From JANNGZ01 sp031404155 (GTDB lineage Bacteria; Pseudomonadota; Gammaproteobacteria; Burkholderiales; Burkholderiaceae_C), in assembly GCA_031404155.1 (NCBI GenBank), contig JANNGZ010000499.1, forward strand, positions 1 through 12,446: DNA of 12,446 nucleotides, read 5' to 3'. The position numbers were made by a program, and so were the translations under genes. This document shows positions 6,539 through 12,379 of the stretch, piece by piece (position 1 is the stretch's first letter; every line of letters starts with the position of its first letter). Below the pieces are notes generated by a model, which searched no databases, was not told the DNA's origin, and was given only the letters and a program-made list of their open reading frames with translations.

Positions 6539-7759
6539 TCAATGCCGCTTGCACGATACGACGAAGGACTCGTCGTTGAACCACAGGCCGCCGTGTTTTT
6601 TCAGCACCGCCTGCGTCGCATCAAGATAGGCCCCGGTGGTCACCACCGCGTCGAGCATCTCGTCGGCGATCTGGTTCACATAGATCGCCGCGTTCCAGGC
6701 CGCAAACAGGGTCGAGGTGCCGACGCGCTCGCCGATCTCCGACGGCAGGGTGTGCATCTGGTAGCGGAACAAGGCCTTGTCGTCGGGCGGCGCCGCCAGC
6801 TGGTAGTCGCGGGCGTCGTGGCCGAGCTCGGCCTTCAGCGCCTTGAGCAGCTCGTGGCGGTTGACCTGGAAGGGCGACTCGTTCGGCCACAAGGCGCGGA
6901 TGATCTCCAGCGCCGGGTCTTCCCCGTAGGACTGGATCGTGACCATGCGCCCGCCCGGTGCCAGGCTGCGCACCAGCGGCGCCAGGATGCGCTGCGCCTT
7001 GATCTTGGCCGAGGTGCGTGCGCGCCAGGGTTGCGAGGCGACGATCAGGTCGTAGTTGCCCAGCGTCTGGCCGGGCTTGGGGATCACCGCATCGAGCAGG
7101 AACTTGTGGTCCTCGCGGTAGACCACCAGAACCGTCGGCCGCGCGTAGACCGGGTTGCCGGTCTTGGCACTCGGCTTGGTTTGCCAGCCGTGCGAGAGCA
7201 TCGGCCCCAAGGCCTCGATCTGCTCTTCGTATTCATGAGCCGAATGGCCGGTGAGGCGCACCGTCTGCCAGTTGAGCGCGGCGGCGGCGGTCACGTCCTG
7301 CGGCATCAGGCGCGGCGCCTCGGAGTAGTTCAGGTTGGTGATGACCAGCACCGTGTGCGGGTGCTCGAAGAAGCGGTCGGGCATCTTGTCCAGGCCCAAG
7401 CGCACGTCTTCAAGGCTGATCTCCTTGGCCACCACCAGCAGCGGCACGGTCGGAAACTGGCGGTGTGTGCTGCGCATCAGGCGCGAGAGCACGGTGGCGT
7501 CGCCCATGCCGGCGTCGAAAATGCGCAGGCAGGGCGGCGACGGGTGAAGTTGCTTCAGTTCGAGCGCGGCGCGCGAGGCCACCGCGGCTTTTTCGTTGCA
7601 GGTGTTGACGAAGGCGAGGTACTTCTGCCGGTTGTCGTAGAAGCGAAACGGCGGCGACGCGCCGGGCTCCGGCAACTCCGCGGTGATCGCGTTGCGAAGG
7701 GATGCCAGGGCCTGCTCACCGCGAGACTCGATCATGGTCGCGCTGTCGGTGCTTGTCAT
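6539..7759 (-). CDS. Class I SAM-dependent methyltransferase-like protein
   Basis: From ATG 7759 the product has 406 residues. It carries a SAM-binding motif I (LRIFDAGMGDATVLSRL, residues 78-94), a strand plus NYDLIVASQPW (235-245, like motif IV) and LAPGGRMVTIQSYGED (266-281, like the post-motif III turn). About 140 residues separate motif I from motif IV, more than in a minimal Rossmann methyltransferase, so there is probably an inserted or lid region. The C-terminal third (AAWNAAIYVNQIADEML) is helical. The start is chosen because AAGGA lies 7 bases before ATG 7759. ATG 7774 overlaps the rubredoxin stop (TGATG) and is a possible longer start. The acceptor substrate is not evident. Tight linkage to rubredoxin, a MetE-like protein and an MTHFR-like protein points to a shared methyl-transfer pathway. 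Confidence 0.82.
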   Translation of the reverse strand: MTSTDSATMIESRGEQALASLRNAITAELPEPGASPPFRFYDNRQKYLAFVNTCNEKAAVASRAALELKQLHPSPPCLRIFDAGMGDATVLSRLMRSTHRQFPTVPLLVVAKEISLEDVRLGLDKMPDRFFEHPHTVLVITNLNYSEAPRLMPQDVTAAAALNWQTVRLTGHSAHEYEEQIEALGPMLSHGWQTKPSAKTGNPVYARPTVLVVYREDHKFLLDAVIPKPGQTLGNYDLIVASQPWRARTSAKIKAQRILAPLVRSLAPGGRMVTIQSYGEDPALEIIRALWPNESPFQVNRHELLKALKAELGHDARDYQLAAPPDDKALFRYQMHTLPSEIGERVGTSTLFAAWNAAIYVNQIADEMLDAVVTTGAYLDATQAVLKKHGGLWFNDESFVVSCKRH

Positions 7760-7766
7760 CTCGTCG

Positions 7767-7771
7767 TCCTT
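7767..7771 (-). promoter_or_regulatory. Ribosome binding site of the methyltransferase gene
   Basis: On the minus strand AAGGA sits 7 bases before ATG 7759 and inside the first codons of the alternative ATG 7774. It favours the shorter start and indicates translation re-initiation right after the rubredoxin stop. Confidence 0.6.
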
Positions 7772-7773
7772 CA

Positions 7774-7950
7774 TCAGGGTTTCGCGCCCTCGTCGACCGG
7801 CACGAAGTCGGCCTGGGGTGCGCGGCAGTCCGGGCAGCACCAACTGTCGGGCAGCGCCTCGAAAGGCGTGCCCGGCGCCACGCCGCGGTCCGGGTCGCCC
7901 GCGGACGGGTCGTAGACATAGCCGCACCAGGTGCACAAGGCTTTGCTCAT
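7774..7950 (-). CDS. Rubredoxin
   Basis: The 58-residue protein has the two metal-binding knuckles of rubredoxin, CTWCGY (C6, C9) and CPDC (C39, C42), and the conserved aromatic/acidic core YVYDPSAGDPDRGV and PDSWCCPDC. Four cysteines bind one iron, and the protein carries single electrons in the cytoplasm. ATG 7950 places the first knuckle five residues from the N-terminus, as in family members; an upstream in-frame start would add 20 unrelated residues. Its stop overlaps a possible start of the methyltransferase gene. C38 beside the second knuckle is an extra cysteine at a position usually occupied by Val or Ile. Its partner is unknown. No alkane hydroxylase or rubredoxin reductase is present, so it probably serves a redox step of this cluster. 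Confidence 0.93.
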   Translation of the reverse strand: MSKALCTWCGYVYDPSAGDPDRGVAPGTPFEALPDSWCCPDCRAPQADFVPVDEGAKP

Positions 7951-7985
7951 CGTGCACCCGGCCGGCGCTGCGGCATCCCCGCGAT

Positions 7986-8012
7986 GCGTGCCCGCGTCGG
8001 CGGCGGGCACGC
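7986..8012. other. Perfect 10-bp hairpin between MetE-like and rubredoxin genes
   Basis: GCGTGCCCGC (7986-7995) and GCGGGCACGC (8003-8012) form a GC-rich stem with a 7-base loop, in the 78-base gap after the MetE-like gene. No T-run follows on the minus strand. It may therefore act as an mRNA 3'-end stabiliser or leaky terminator setting the ratio of the first gene to the rest. Confidence 0.6.
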
Positions 8013-8028
8013 GCCGGGCCGCACGGGG

Positions 8029-9198
8029 TCAGCGCACGCCCAGCACCTCCGCGGCCATCTTCGTGCCTTGGACGCGCGAAGTGATCTTCTGGAACGCCAC
8101 GTCGCGCGCAAAGTCCGGCGAGCCGTGGTTGGGCTTGACATCGATAGAGAAGGGCGAGAAGCCGCAGTCGTCGGTGGAGCCGAGCTGGTCCTTCGGGATG
8201 TACTTCGCCGCCGCGACCAGCTGGTCACAGACCTCCTGCGCGGTTTCCACCCGCGGGTTGCCCGGGTTGGTGACGCCGATGTAGGCCATCTGCTTCACGC
8301 CGTTGGCGTCGGCTCGCAGGCTCGCCGCGATGTCCTTGTAGACCTGCTCCTGGTTGCGCTCGCTCTTCAACTGGATCAGGAAGTAGCCGGCGTTGATCTG
8401 GAACATGCTCGGCAGCAGGTCGTTGTAGGGCACGTCGGCAGAGTGCACCGAGTCGCAGTCGCCGCCGGGGCAGGTGTGCACCCCGATGTTCTTGCGCTCC
8501 TCGGCGCTGAAGCGGTCGAACACCCGGTTGTTCAGCTCGATGAAGTGGCCGAGCATCTTGCGCCCCGTCCACGGGTTGCGCGAGTCGTTGCGGCAGGACA
8601 GGCGCCCTTCGGTGAAGTCCACCGACACCCGCGACGCGCCGGCCGCGAAGGCCTGGCGGATGTCCTTCTCGCATTCGTCCACGAGATCCGACTCGAACTG
8701 GGTGCGCGAGTAGCCCGGCACGTCCTCGTCCAGCGGGTACAGCAGCGCCAGCATCGACGGCGCGATCACCGCCTGCTTCATCGGTTTGGTCGCCAGCTTG
8801 ATCGACTTCTTCAGCGAGTCCGACGCGTAGGCCTTGTACTTGAATGGGCCGCCGGTGAGCTTGGGCAGCTGGCGGTTGTGGCCGTCGGCAAAGATCGCGA
8901 AGTACTGGCCGCCGCCGCCGAGGTTCTTGGCCAGGCCGGTGCCGGCCAGCGTGTCGGTGACCGGGTAGGTGGCAAAGCTCGACCAGCGCTGCTCGCCGTC
9001 GGAGATGATTGGTGCGCCGGTGGCCTCCATGCGCTTGATCGAATCGCGCGCGGCCTCTTCCTGCAGCGCCTCGAGCTGCTCGAGTTTGATGCGCCCGGCG
9101 TCGTAGTCGCGAGAGGCCTCCTGCAGCTTCATCGGCCGCGGTAGCGAGCCAACGGGTTCGGTGGGAATGCCGGTCAATGTGCGGGGGTTGTATGCCAT
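8029..9198 (-). CDS. Core-MetE-like zinc methyltransferase (methionine synthase II family)
   Basis: This 389-residue protein matches only the C-terminal catalytic barrel of cobalamin-independent methionine synthase; the N-terminal half of the 750-residue MetE is missing. Landmarks are VGSLPRP (16-22), IISDGEQRWSSF (64-75), the zinc-ligand pair H241 and C243 in GVHTCPGGDC, and C345 in STDDCGFSPF. Such proteins activate a thiol on zinc and transfer a methyl or alkyl group. Aligning AGYFLIQ (270-276) with the ADVITIE stretch of E. coli MetE puts Q276 where MetE has its zinc-ligand Glu, so the site may be altered. Some core-MetE proteins use non-folate methyl donors. Others in the superfamily handle epoxyalkanes or coenzyme M. 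It is first in the cluster, with GGAG 8 bases before ATG 9198. Methionine synthesis and methyl-substrate degradation are both open. Confidence 0.85.
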   Translation of the reverse strand: MAYNPRTLTGIPTEPVGSLPRPMKLQEASRDYDAGRIKLEQLEALQEEAARDSIKRMEATGAPIISDGEQRWSSFATYPVTDTLAGTGLAKNLGGGGQYFAIFADGHNRQLPKLTGGPFKYKAYASDSLKKSIKLATKPMKQAVIAPSMLALLYPLDEDVPGYSRTQFESDLVDECEKDIRQAFAAGASRVSVDFTEGRLSCRNDSRNPWTGRKMLGHFIELNNRVFDRFSAEERKNIGVHTCPGGDCDSVHSADVPYNDLLPSMFQINAGYFLIQLKSERNQEQVYKDIAASLRADANGVKQMAYIGVTNPGNPRVETAQEVCDQLVAAAKYIPKDQLGSTDDCGFSPFSIDVKPNHGSPDFARDVAFQKITSRVQGTKMAAEVLGVR

Positions 9199-9206
9199 GT
9201 TTGTCT

Positions 9207-9210
9207 CTCC
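9207..9210 (-). promoter_or_regulatory. Ribosome binding site of the MetE-like gene
   Basis: GGAG on the minus strand (in GGAGAGACAAAC before ATG) lies 8 bases upstream of the start at 9198 and fixes the start of the first gene of the cluster. Confidence 0.75.
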
Positions 9211-9227
9211 AATCGGTGGTGACGTGA

Positions 9228-9462
9228 ATACCGGGCGGGCCGCTTTCGGCCATGCTTGTAGCCTGCCTTCGGGCGTGTGCCGCGAGCCATGCTAGCCAGC
9301 AGGCGCGGCGAAAGAAATACACGGTCACCGGTATCCCGTCCTAGCGCTAACCCGGGCACGATGGCGGTTGAAAGACAGGTCTGTATCGCATATGGTTCTT
9401 GGGCAGGATCCGAGGCCGCCGCCCCCGGTGGGCGGTTCTGGCCAGGCGGTACGCACCGGTAT
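9228..9462. promoter_or_regulatory. Three CCGGTAT sites in the divergent control region (possible operator)
   Basis: CCGGTAT occurs in reverse orientation at 9228-9234 (as ATACCGG), and in forward orientation at 9328-9334 and 9456-9462. The two forward copies extend to CACCGGTAT (9326-9334 and 9454-9462). An 8-bp palindrome TAGCGCTA is at 9342-9349. All lie in the 285-bp gap between the minus-strand cluster and the divergent tetR gene, where a TetR regulator would be expected to bind. None is a long palindrome typical of TetR operators, so this is only a candidate. Confidence 0.3.
9368..9396 (+). promoter_or_regulatory. Candidate sigma-70-type promoter for the tetR gene
   Basis: TTGAAA (9368-9373), a 17-base spacer and TATGGT (9391-9396) match the -35/-10 layout reasonably well, about 90 bases before the tetR start. 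The segment is locally AT-richer than its surroundings. Confidence 0.45.
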
Positions 9463-9483
9463 TACCAGAATCGAGGCGTGGGC

Positions 9484-10359
9484 ATGAAGGCAAGTGCAGG
9501 CAAGCGTTCGGTTTCGACCAAAGATGCCGCAAGGACTGCCACCCGGACCACCACTCGGGACGCCCGTATCGAAGCCCCGGTGAAAGCCCCTTTGAAGGCG
9601 GCCACGAAGCGGGCTGCCGCGCCGGCAAAGGCCGCGGGTGGGGCGGCGCACTCGGCCGGGAAAGCAGCCCCGACGCGGGCAGCGGCGCCGGCAAAGGCCG
9701 TGGCCACGGCACCGCGCTCGGCCACCGCTCGTGAGCGTATCGACGACACCGCCTACGAACTTTTTTCGCGCCGCGGCGTGCGCGCGGTGGGTGTGGACGA
9801 AGTGGTGGCGCGCTCCGGCGTGGCCAAGATGACGCTGTACCGCCACTACCCGTCGAAGGACCAGCTGGCCCTGTCCTTCCTGCGCCGCCGCGAGGAGTTG
9901 TGGACACGCGCCTGGCTGCAGGCCGAGGTCGAGCGCCGCACCCCGGCGCCGGCGGAGCGCCTGCTTGCGATCTTCGAAGTCTTCGACAAATGGTTCCGCA
10001 AGGCCGACTTCGAGGGCTGCACCTTCATCAACGTGCTGCTCGAAAACGACCGCAAGGACCACCCGGTGCGCCTGGCCACGGTGGCCCACCTGGCCACGAT
10101 CCGCGTTTTCCTGCGTGGCCTGGCCGAAGCGGCCGGCGTGTCTGAGCCCGAAGGGTTTGCGCGCCAGTGGCACATCCTGATGAAAGGCTCGATCGTCGCC
10201 GCCGGCGAGGGCGACAGGGAGGCCGCGCTGCGGGCGCGCGAAATCGGCCGCCTGCTGCTCGCGAACGAAGGCATCGCGGTCGGCGCACGGCCGTCGCGTG
10301 CGGCGAAGGCCTTGAGCGCCCCGCGGGCGGCGCGGGCGGCGCGAGCGAGAGGCCAATGA
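9484..10359 (+). CDS. TetR-family regulator with a histone-H1-like N-terminal tail
   Basis: The 291-residue protein has a TetR HTH at residues about 82-130 (ARERIDDTAYELFSRRGV, VDEVVARSGVAKMTLYRHY, PSKDQLALSFL) and a helical ligand/dimer domain to about residue 262 (EGCTFINVLLEND, WHILMKGSIVAA). Before the HTH lie about 80 residues of Ala/Lys/Arg/Thr/Pro-rich sequence with two AAAPAKA repeats, resembling H1-like or AlgP-like DNA-binding tails. The C-terminus ends in a second basic tail (SRAAKALSAPRAARAARARG). ATG 9484 has GAGG 7 bases upstream. The tail could be an artefact if translation began near the HTH, but no ATG lies between codon 1 and the HTH. It is divergent from the MetE-like/rubredoxin/methyltransferase/MTHFR cluster, which it probably controls (inference). 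Confidence 0.9.
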   Translation: MKASAGKRSVSTKDAARTATRTTTRDARIEAPVKAPLKAATKRAAAPAKAAGGAAHSAGKAAPTRAAAPAKAVATAPRSATARERIDDTAYELFSRRGVRAVGVDEVVARSGVAKMTLYRHYPSKDQLALSFLRRREELWTRAWLQAEVERRTPAPAERLLAIFEVFDKWFRKADFEGCTFINVLLENDRKDHPVRLATVAHLATIRVFLRGLAEAAGVSEPEGFARQWHILMKGSIVAAGEGDREAALRAREIGRLLLANEGIAVGARPSRAAKALSAPRAARAARARGQ

Positions 10360-10387
10360 AACTTCAGGCCCGGCCGCAGGCTGCTAT

Positions 10388-10401
10388 GTTCGCTGTCGAA
10401 C
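10388..10401. promoter_or_regulatory. Short inverted repeat before the luxR-type gene
   Basis: GTTCG (10388-10392), CTGT and CGAAC (10397-10401) form a perfect 5-bp inverted repeat 16 bases before ATG 10417. It overlaps a TATGTT hexamer (10385-10390) that could be a -10 element, though no good -35 is seen. It might be an operator or a leader hairpin. Confidence 0.3.
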
Positions 10402-10416
10402 GGAGTTGATTCGGAC

Positions 10417-11238
10417 ATGCGCCTAGCCTCCTCGGGTGCGCAACACCATCCGCCCTCCCGTGCCCCCCTGCCGGTGGAGGGGTCGCAGCCCGCGGCGGTG
10501 CTCCTGCGCCAATCCAACACCGGTTCATCCGGGCCCGCACCCGAACCCGCACCCGAGGCCCTCGGGGCTGCATGCGACGCTTTGCGGCGCAGGGACGAGA
10601 TACGCCGGCCGGATCTGCGGGCCGTGATGTCGATGGACCGGCAGACGCAACTTCCCTCCAATGGCGCCGAGCCGCCAATGGCCGAGGGCTACGGCGGTTC
10701 AGCGCCGCTGGCCAAGGGCCACGGCGGCTCGGAGCCGCTGGCCACGGGATGCGCCGCAGCGCCACATGGGGCCGACGCCGGCTGCCCGTCGTGCCGCGGC
10801 ACGGCCCTGCGCCTGCACGAACTCGAAGCGGCCGCCGAGCGCTTGCGCGCCGAAGTCGCCCTCGGCGAGCGGCGGCTGCAAAAGGTGCTCGGCCACCTCG
10901 CGCTCGCAGAGGAGCGTGCCGGCCATGGCGCGCTCGCCGGCGCGATCCGTTCGCTGCTGGCGGGACAGTCGAAGCTGTCTTTCGACACCGCCTGGGCCCT
11001 GCATGGCGAACACCCTGCGGTGGGAACGCCGGCCCCGCTGCGGCGCCTGGGGCCACGCGAGCAGCAGGTGCTGCGCCTGATCACCGAGGGCGACCGCACG
11101 CCGTCGATCGCCTGCCGCCTCGGCATCACGGTGGCCACAGTTGAGGTGCACCGCCGCAACATCATGCGCAAGCTCGACCTGCATACCGTGGCCGGCCTAA
11201 CCAAGTACGCGCTGCGCGAGGGGCTCACTTCCCTCTAG
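10417..11238 (+). CDS. LuxR-type HTH regulator with a repeat-rich N-terminus and coiled coil
   Basis: The last 65 residues (209-273) are a LuxR/GerE-type HTH: LGPREQQVLRLITEGDRTPS, then IACRLGITVATVEVHRRNIM and RKLDLHTVAGLTKYA. This layout is shared with NarL/FixJ response regulators. No receiver, PAS or autoinducer domain precedes it. Residues 1-70 are low complexity (PAPEPAPE). Residues 85-111 hold about three 10-residue repeats of the type APLAKGHGGS. C123-P-S-C126 opens a predicted coiled coil (about 128-165). The long form starts at ATG 10417, with GGAG 11 bases upstream. ATG 10627 (residue 71) is a plausible shorter start. The coiled coil may mediate dimerisation and the CPSC pair could sense redox or bind metal; both are speculation. 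It follows tetR by 57 bases in the same direction. Its targets are unknown. Confidence 0.82.
   Translation: MRLASSGAQHHPPSRAPLPVEGSQPAAVLLRQSNTGSSGPAPEPAPEALGAACDALRRRDEIRRPDLRAVMSMDRQTQLPSNGAEPPMAEGYGGSAPLAKGHGGSEPLATGCAAAPHGADAGCPSCRGTALRLHELEAAAERLRAEVALGERRLQKVLGHLALAEERAGHGALAGAIRSLLAGQSKLSFDTAWALHGEHPAVGTPAPLRRLGPREQQVLRLITEGDRTPSIACRLGITVATVEVHRRNIMRKLDLHTVAGLTKYALREGLTSL
10669..10748 (+). repeat. Imperfect 30-bp tandem repeat in the luxR-type gene
   Basis: Roughly two and a half to three degenerate 30-bp units encode EPPMAEGYGGS, APLAKGHGGS and EPLATG (residues 85-111). The units share CCGCTGGCCAMGGG and CACGGCGGCTC-like blocks. The drift between copies shows that they are old. Confidence 0.65.
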
Positions 11239-11243
11239 CGCGG

Positions 11244-11268
11244 GGGCGCAGCGGCCCGGGCTCCGCCC
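11244..11268 (+). terminator. Possible terminator hairpin after the luxR-type gene
   Basis: GGGCGCAGC (11244-11252) and GCTCCGCCC (11260-11268) pair with one mismatch around a 7-base loop, six bases after the TAG stop. No T-run follows, so the terminator call is tentative. Confidence 0.35.
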
Positions 11269-11270
11269 GA

Positions 11271-11400
11271 TCAACCGGCCGAACGAAACACCTCCGCGAA
11301 CCAGTACGCACGTTCGTCCTTGAACCCAGCGGAAAACTCGGGGCGATCAGACCGTGCGGGAGCTCGTTGTTGAGGATGCCGGCAAGTCGCGCTTGGTTCG
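11271..11400 (-). pseudogene. Possible 3' remnant of a decayed gene
   Basis: Read on the minus strand, two frames give protein-like sequence. One holds NQARLAGILNNELPHGLIAP (about 11345-11404). The other continues as PEFSAGFKDERAYWFAEVF and RSAG before a TGA at 11271-11273. The join near 11340-11350 looks like a frameshift. The aromatic/acidic composition and lower GC differ from the shadow frames nearby, which are Arg/Ala/Pro-rich. Upstream on this strand lies the tfoX-like gene, so only an end fragment could survive. I do not recognise the family. It may be chance open sequence. It fills most of the 165-base gap between the luxR-type and tfoX-like genes. Confidence 0.3.
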
Positions 11401-11403
11401 GCC

Positions 11404-11949
11404 ATGACGACCGACGCTTTCATCACCCACTGCCTCGAACTCCTTGCCCCGCTCGGCTCGGCGCGCGCGCGCCGCATGTTCGGCGGCCACGGGATCTATC
11501 TCGACGAGCTGTTCATCGCGGTCGTCGCGGCGGACCGGCTTTACCTGAAGGTCGACGCGCAAACCCGCGGCGCGTTCGAGGACGCGGGCTGCGAGCCCTT
11601 CGTCTACGACACCAAGACGGGCAGCATCGCGATGGGTTATCTCAGCGTGCCGCCCGACGCACTGGAGTCGCCGGCGGCGATGCGCGACTGGGCTTTGGGT
11701 GCGCTGCAAGCGGCGCTGCGTTCGCGCGCGGCGCAGCCGATGCGGCGGCCGCGGGGCAAGCAGAGCCCCGGCGGACGCAGCAGCCGCGCCAAAGTCTTCA
11801 AAGCAGGAACGAGTGCGACGGCTTCGGCAGCCGGATTGAGACCGACGCCCACGCCTGCCGCCACCAAGACCCCGGGCGCAGCGCCAAGCTCGCGGCCGAA
11901 GCGCCGGCCGCGCTCCCGCCGCTGGGCTGCCCGGCGGCAGCGCCCTTGA
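11404..11949 (+). CDS. TfoX N-terminal-domain protein with a basic C-terminal tail
   Basis: The first 105 residues are a TfoX/Sxy N-terminal domain (ARARRMFGGHGIYLDELFIA, DRLYLKVDAQTR, AFEDAGCEPFVY, IAMGYLSVP, DWALGALQAAL). The separate C-terminal domain of TfoX/Sxy competence regulators is absent; short proteins of this kind are widespread and mostly uncharacterised. Residues 106-181 are an Arg/Lys/Pro/Ser-rich, low-complexity tail ending RRPRSRRWAARRQRP, which suggests nucleic-acid binding or simply read-through into non-conserved sequence. The last 152 bases overlap, tail to tail, the opposite-strand DUF2917-like reading frame. ATG 11404 starts right before the domain; no good ribosome binding site is visible. 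The domain is certain, and a role in competence is not implied by it. Confidence 0.87.
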   Translation: MTTDAFITHCLELLAPLGSARARRMFGGHGIYLDELFIAVVAADRLYLKVDAQTRGAFEDAGCEPFVYDTKTGSIAMGYLSVPPDALESPAAMRDWALGALQAALRSRAAQPMRRPRGKQSPGGRSSRAKVFKAGTSATASAAGLRPTPTPAATKTPGAAPSSRPKRRPRSRRWAARRQRP

Positions 11950-12326
11950 GCTCACGGCTGATTTCATGGCTGACCTCACGGCTGAGGTCGAGCCGCGACT
12001 CGCGGCTGACCCCAGGCCGCGGCGGCGGCGGCGGCTCGGCCAGTTCGATCAACTCCAGGCGCGCGCTCGGCCAGCCTTCGACCACCCAGGCCTCGCCCGC
12101 GGCCACACGCAGCCAGGCGCCGGCGTGCAGCATCAAGGTCGTCGGCCGGCTGGCTCAGGCTGCCGTGCCGGGTGGCCCAGACGCGCCCTTGGCTCACCGC
12201 CAGCCAGCGGGTGCGCGGCACGGCCGCGACCGTGACCGCCTCGCCTTGCCGCAGCTCGTGGCGGCCGCCATGGGCCTCGCCGCGGGTGAACCTGGTTTGC
12301 GCTTTCAGCATCAATGTGGCGTTCAT
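11798..12326 (-). pseudogene. DUF2917-like gene broken by a one-base frameshift
   Basis: Translation from ATG 12326 (GGGAG 6 bases upstream) gives MNATLMLKAQTRF..., then HELRQGEAVTV, RWLAVSQGRVWATRHGS and SQPADD, typical of the first half of DUF2917 (LxxGxxxxL...GxxWxT...D). The frame then degrades into Arg/Ala-rich sequence. The expected second half, LMLHAGAWLRVAAGEAWVVE and then LELIE, continues in the adjacent minus frame from 12136. Removing one C near 12137 joins them as ADDLMLHAG. After the domain the second frame runs on with SREV/SHEI/SREL repeats to a stop at 11798, inside the tfoX-like tail. Either the gene is inactivated or the base is a sequence error. DUF2917 has no known function. 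The usual length is about 100 residues, so the tail is extra. Confidence 0.72.
11953..12012. repeat. 12-bp tandem repeat, five degenerate units
   Basis: Units of CACGGCTGAYYT type begin at 11953, 11965, 11977, 11989 and 12001. On the minus strand they encode four-residue repeats (SREL, SHEI, SREV, RLDL, SRES) in the extra C-terminal tail of the DUF2917-like frame. They begin directly after the tfoX-like stop at 11949. Confidence 0.8.
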
Positions 12327-12379
12327 GGCATGCTCCCTGTGGGTCGATCGATGCCTTGAATATTGAGCGACAGGAGGCG

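Noticed and set aside
6233..9144. Long plus-strand frames (560 and 480 residues) over the methyl-transfer cluster
   Set aside because: His/Arg/Val/Leu-rich mirror sequence of genes whose motifs (rubredoxin cysteines, SAM motif I, MetE zinc site) are unmistakable on the minus strand.
8029..9198. Housekeeping MetE fragment or pseudogene
   Set aside because: The frame is intact, has its own start and ribosome binding site, and keeps the catalytic landmarks. Stand-alone core-MetE-like proteins of this size are a known group.
9325..10356. A 343-residue minus-strand frame over tetR
   Set aside because: Antisense shadow with no motifs; the TetR HTH on the plus strand is clear.
11404..11949. Competence regulator TfoX/Sxy proper
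   Set aside because: Only the N-terminal domain is present and no competence genes are nearby, so the symbol was not used.
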